Part shown: one piece after another, positions 60,872 to 64,000 of the stretch
Layout: every line of letters starts with the position of its first letter
Numbering within the stretch: position 1 is the stretch's first letter
DNA from: Pseudoalteromonas sp. 0303
Lineage (GTDB): Bacteria; Pseudomonadota; Gammaproteobacteria; Enterobacterales; Alteromonadaceae
NCBI RefSeq assembly: GCF_013349995.1
Contig: NZ_JABVXF010000023.1
Location: forward strand, 1 to 64,000
DNA length: 64,000 nt
Reading direction: 5' to 3'
Position numbers and translations under genes: made by a program
The notes under the pieces: generated by a model
Seen by the model: the letters and a program-made list of their open reading frames with translations, nothing else
Database searches by the model: none
What the model was told of the DNA's origin: nothing

Positions 60872-61702
60872 TTAAAAATTCCTTCTATAAAATTTCCATG
60901 CAACACCAAAACCAACCGAAACATTATAATCTTGCTTAACGAGTGGGCTTGCATCTTGTTGACTGTTAGCAAGGTGATGATATTTAACAAAACCACCTAA
61001 CCAATACTTTGGTGTGTCAAAATGTACCCCAATTGATACATCAGCGCCAGAAAAACCTGAACGACTTGAGTATGCTTGGCGAGTTTCATTGCTATGTAAG
61101 TCACTCACTCCATAGTAATAATCAAGGTATTTATCGCTAGCAAAGTTGATATTGCCACGAAACGCTAATGAAAATTGTGAATCCGCCTTTTCGATGATCG
61201 GCACTCGATAATACACACTTGGCCCATAACGCCAGCCAATATCATCAATACCAGAGAAATCTGTCGCAATGGCTTTGCGTGCAAACAGGCTTAAATACAA
61301 ATGCTGTTTAGCGTTTGGTTCACCTATTAGGTAGTAATTAAGTGAAGGCCCTAATTCAAACACCCAATCTAGATCATCCATACCTTCTCGGGCTTTGTTG
61401 TCTTCACTGTCAACTGCAAGACCTACGTTGGCAGATAAATCTAAATGGAGATTTTCTTGTTGCCACAAAAAGCCAGTGAAGTTATTACGGTCGATGGCCA
61501 TTTTATCGCTTTGATAACGAAAATAAGGCACAGGCAATAGGTATTGCTCACTTTCATCTGAACCTAAATAATGCGGGATATCTGCATAAAAAAGGCCTGC
61601 ACCGAACTCCATTTTTGCAGTGCCCTTTTCTACACTGTCTTCTGCAGCATAAGCATTAAAAGTTAGAATAAATAAAATACTTATGATGCAGCGCTTGATC
61701 AT
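60872..61702 (-). CDS. MipA/OmpV family outer-membrane protein
   Basis: A 276-residue exported beta-barrel (signal ILFILTFNAYA) of the MipA/OmpV family, with FGAGLFYADIPHYLGSDES near the N-terminus, repeated aromatic strands and a C-terminal VGFGVAWKFYRRNF. Relatives are scaffold or porin-like outer-membrane proteins. ATG at 61702 overlaps the ketosynthase stop (ATGA), so it is co-translated with the fatty-acid genes. A role in envelope placement of the product is suggested by that linkage only. Confidence 0.88.
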   Translation of the reverse strand: MIKRCIISILFILTFNAYAAEDSVEKGTAKMEFGAGLFYADIPHYLGSDESEQYLLPVPYFRYQSDKMAIDRNNFTGFLWQQENLHLDLSANVGLAVDSEDNKAREGMDDLDWVFELGPSLNYYLIGEPNAKQHLYLSLFARKAIATDFSGIDDIGWRYGPSVYYRVPIIEKADSQFSLAFRGNINFASDKYLDYYYGVSDLHSNETRQAYSSRSGFSGADVSIGVHFDTPKYWLGGFVKYHHLANSQQDASPLVKQDYNVSVGFGVAWKFYRRNF

Positions 61703-62925
61703 GCTTGCCACTTTTTAAAAATTAACGAGGTATTGATGCCACCAAACGCAAAATTATTACTCATAATGTAATCTGTTTGCATTTCACGGCCATTGCCCTT
61801 GATATAATCTAAATCAGCACACTCAGGATCGACATCCGTTAAATTGATAGTAGGTGCAAACCAACCATCATTCATCATATTGATACTTGCCCATGCCTCA
61901 ATGGCGCCACACGCTCCTAAGGTATGACCTAAATAACTCTTTAATGAGCTAATAGGTTTCTTGCCAAGGGCATTGAAAGTCGCCTGAGACTCCGCAATAT
62001 CACCCCGATCTGTTGACGTACCATGAGCATTCACATAGCCAATTTGGTCGGCAGTAAGCTGTGCATCATTAAGTGCCATTTCGATAGCCACTTGCATAGT
62101 TTCTGCGGTAGGTTGCGTCACATGTTGACCATCTGAGTTACAACCAAAACCGACGAGCTCCGCATAAATGGTCGCTCCGCGGGCTAGGGCATGCTCATAC
62201 TCTTCTAAAATGAGTGTGCCTGCACCTTCACCAATAACCAGACCATCACGATTTTGATCAAATGGTCGTGGCGTGCTTTTGGCAGCATCATTTTTTGTGC
62301 TGGTCGCGTATAAGGTGTCAAATACCGCAGCTTCTGTAATGCATAACTCTTCTGCGCCACCAGCCACCATGGCTTTTTGTCGACCATACTTAATCGCTTC
62401 ATAAGCATAACCAATACCTTGCGAGCCTGATGTACACGCAGAGCTGGTAGTGATCACCCGACCTTTTAAGCCAAAAAAGACACCCACATTCACAGGCGCT
62501 GTATGCGCCATCATCTGGATGTAACTGGTGGCCGTTACGCCTGTCATTTCGCCGGTTTCCATCATTTTTGCAAAAGCCAATAATGGTGGCGTTGACCCCG
62601 TTGATGAGCCAAAAGCAATACCTGTAGAGCCGTCGGTTAGACTTGAGTGCTCTAATAGCCCAGCTTCTTCTAAAGCAAGCTCTGTAGTACGGGTCGACAT
62701 CATAGCAACACGCCCCATTGAGCGAACTTGTTTACGCTTATAGTGGCTTGGTTTACTAAAATGAGTAACAGGTGCTGCTAGTCGAGTGTTTAATTCTGGC
62801 GCCACATCCCAGTCAGTCATGTACTGAACGGCATTTTCACCTTTTTGCAAAGCGGTTTTAAATTCACCCCAGGTATCACCTAATGCAGTAATGGCAGACA
62901 TGCCTGTAACAACAACACGCTTCAT
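61699..62925 (-). CDS. Beta-ketoacyl-ACP synthase (aryl-polyene type)
   Basis: A 408-residue FabF-like condensing enzyme. The Cys-His-His triad is Cys164 (SSACTSGSQ), His301 (NAHGTSTDRGD) and His334 (YLGHTLGACG). It is active-site complete, unlike chain-length factors. The gene order dehydratase, ketoreductase, ketosynthase with overlapping codons (TAATG, ATGA) is that of the distal part of aryl-polyene clusters (apeP, apeQ, apeR). It elongates a polyene chain on a dedicated ACP. Identification as ApeR rather than ApeO is by position. Confidence 0.9.
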   Translation of the reverse strand: MKRVVVTGMSAITALGDTWGEFKTALQKGENAVQYMTDWDVAPELNTRLAAPVTHFSKPSHYKRKQVRSMGRVAMMSTRTTELALEEAGLLEHSSLTDGSTGIAFGSSTGSTPPLLAFAKMMETGEMTGVTATSYIQMMAHTAPVNVGVFFGLKGRVITTSSACTSGSQGIGYAYEAIKYGRQKAMVAGGAEELCITEAAVFDTLYATSTKNDAAKSTPRPFDQNRDGLVIGEGAGTLILEEYEHALARGATIYAELVGFGCNSDGQHVTQPTAETMQVAIEMALNDAQLTADQIGYVNAHGTSTDRGDIAESQATFNALGKKPISSLKSYLGHTLGACGAIEAWASINMMNDGWFAPTINLTDVDPECADLDYIKGNGREMQTDYIMSNNFAFGGINTSLIFKKWQA

Positions 62926-63650
62926 TACACCATACCGCCATTCACAGAAATAACTTGGCGGGTGATATACGCGGCGTCATCGGAACACAAGAACGACACA
63001 GTACCCGCGACTTCACTAACCGAACCCATACGTTTTAATGGGATCATTTTTAGCATTTCATCAACCGGTAAATCGTCTGTCATTTCAGTTTCGATTAACC
63101 CTGGAGCTACGCAGTTAACGGTGATCTTACGTTTTGCAAGCTCAAGCGAAAGCGCTTTGGTCGCACCAATAATGCCCGCTTTAGCGGCACTGTAGTTAAC
63201 TTGTCCGCGATTACCGGCAATCCCTGACACTGACGCCATAGTGACAATACGGCCACCTTTACGACCTTGCACCATTGGCATCACCGTTGGATGCACCACA
63301 TTATAAAAACCGTCGAGGCCAGTACGGATCACTTTATCCCAGTCATCACCTTGCATCGCAGGGAACGCCATATCATTTGTGATACCTGCATTACAGATCA
63401 CCCCATAATACGCACCGTGCTCGGCAATATCAGCTTCAATTTGTTGTTTTGCAAGCTCTCTATCGCAAACATCAAATTGCAATAAGCTAGCATGACGACC
63501 AAGCGCACTGATTTCTTCACAGGTTTGCTCTGCTTCAGCCACACCACTGCGACAATGAACAGCAATATCAAAGCCATCGTTAGCTAATCTAAGTGCGATT
63601 GCTTTGCCAATACCACGGCTTGAGCCGGTGACTAAAATACGTTTTGTCAT
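62925..63650 (-). CDS. 3-oxoacyl-ACP reductase (FabG family, ApeQ-like)
   Basis: A 241-residue SDR of the FabG group that reduces beta-ketoacyl-ACP. Cofactor site TGSSRGIG (8-15), NAGI at 87-90, catalytic Ser140, Tyr153 and Lys157 in YSAAKAG. It overlaps the ketosynthase by TAATG and the dehydratase by ATGA, so it sits in the fatty-acid-type operon. The operon context makes an aryl-polyene ketoreductase more likely than the housekeeping FabG. Confidence 0.93.
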   Translation of the reverse strand: MTKRILVTGSSRGIGKAIALRLANDGFDIAVHCRSGVAEAEQTCEEISALGRHASLLQFDVCDRELAKQQIEADIAEHGAYYGVICNAGITNDMAFPAMQGDDWDKVIRTGLDGFYNVVHPTVMPMVQGRKGGRIVTMASVSGIAGNRGQVNYSAAKAGIIGATKALSLELAKRKITVNCVAPGLIETEMTDDLPVDEMLKMIPLKRMGSVSEVAGTVSFLCSDDAAYITRQVISVNGGMV

Positions 63651-64000
63651 TGATTTTCTCTTATAAACTGCATTGGGTCTTGTGGTTGAAAAACATTAAT
63701 TTTTGCTTCAGCTAAGCATGTTTCATCGCTATGTATTTGACACTCAAATACACTTAACCCTGATTCTTCTTGATATAATTTTGTCACCGATACTTTAAGC
63801 GTTTGCTCGTTTTTAAATACCGGCGCATAGGTTCTATATTTGCGCGTACCAATTAAAAAACCGATTTGTACTTCATTTCCTTTGTCTTTTGCCAGCGCAC
63901 CAGCATACGCTGCGATAGTTTGCGCCATATATTCACAGCCAATATAACTGGCAACGCCATTTAAGCTCTCGTCATAAAACGGGCTGTGTGAACGTATATC
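63647..64000 (-). CDS. Hotdog-fold 3-hydroxyacyl-ACP dehydratase (ApeP-like), partial
   Basis: The frame stays open to the right window edge, so the 5' end is missing and 117 residues are visible. SHSPFYDESLNGVASYIGCEYMAQTIAAYAG matches the ApeP/FabZ-like dehydratases. The internal ATG at 63926-63928 is not the true start, because upstream residues (DIRSHSPFYDE) belong to the family. The catalytic His region would lie near the edge. The stop overlaps the fabG-like start as ATGA. Together with the downstream genes it marks the end of an aryl-polyene cluster whose remainder lies right of the window. Confidence 0.88.
   Translation of the reverse strand, partial: DIRSHSPFYDESLNGVASYIGCEYMAQTIAAYAGALAKDKGNEVQIGFLIGTRKYRTYAPVFKNEQTLKVSVTKLYQEESGLSVFECQIHSDETCLAEAKINVFQPQDPMQFIRENQ

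Overview
The window reads as chromosomal DNA of a marine gammaproteobacterium, most likely Pseudoalteromonas or a close Alteromonadales relative. This is inferred from gene content and order (an HU-beta gene, a ChrR/ECF photo-oxidative stress operon, a glgA-C-P-X-B-malQ glycogen operon, an arginine succinyltransferase cluster, a type III ornithine/lysine decarboxylase, an aryl-polyene-type fatty acid cluster), moderate-to-low GC, and an intergenic inverted repeat (25694-25737) of a kind I associate with this genus. No rRNA, tRNA, CRISPR array, transposase or prophage was seen.

Regions. 1-600: hupB and a GATC-rich spacer. 598-10.2 kb: two minus-strand transcription units that form a coherent photo-oxidative stress regulon. 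An ECF sigma factor and zinc anti-sigma ChrR lead a tightly packed operon: DUF523/DUF1722 protein, photolyase, NTF2-like protein, short-chain dehydrogenase, FAD amine-oxidase-like protein, DUF1365 protein, cyclopropane-fatty-acid-synthase-like methyltransferase, DUF2878 membrane protein. A second unit (chalcone-isomerase-like protein plus DUF3833 lipoprotein) follows. Both units are preceded by the same promoter pattern, TGATC-N17-CGTA. 10.2-18 kb: LON-domain protein, a small secreted protein with an unlisted 37-residue membrane ORF after it, a TrhA/hemolysin III protein, an alkyltransferase-like (ATL) repair protein, and a LysR regulator divergent from an RND efflux pair. 18-24 kb: an unknown secreted protein next to GTGGGTGT repeats, a compact XPF/ERCC4-HhH nuclease with an apparent LexA box, rluF, an orphan sugar-type binding protein, a DUF418 membrane protein and an EAL-HDOD protein. 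24-36 kb: the glycogen operon, headed by a one-domain CBM48 protein. 36.2-37.35 kb: a gene-free AT-rich spacer. 37-41 kb: GGDEF-EAL enzyme, a membrane-anchored propeller-like protein and a truncated solute-binding protein. 41-48.4 kb: Lrp regulator divergent from astC-astA-astD-DUF1338, a solute-binding protein, then the decarboxylase. 48.5-59 kb: DUF1704 putative metallopeptidase, double thioredoxin-fold protein, two small conserved proteins, AbgT transporter, outer-membrane barrel, lipoprotein amidohydrolase, DUF442-like phosphatase/sulfurtransferase, and a DUF5916 outer-membrane protein. 59-64 kb: RhlE helicase, then a minus-strand operon (hotdog dehydratase cut by the window end, ketoreductase, ketosynthase, MipA/OmpV barrel, small periplasmic protein) that looks like the tail of an aryl-polyene cluster.

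Most notable observations: the XPF-like nuclease with a perfect CTGT-N8-ACAG box just upstream of its start; the matched promoters that define a two-unit photo-oxidative regulon likely to remodel membrane lipids; the HExxxH metallopeptidase-like motif in the DUF1704 protein; and a probable unannotated 37-residue membrane protein at 10926-11039.
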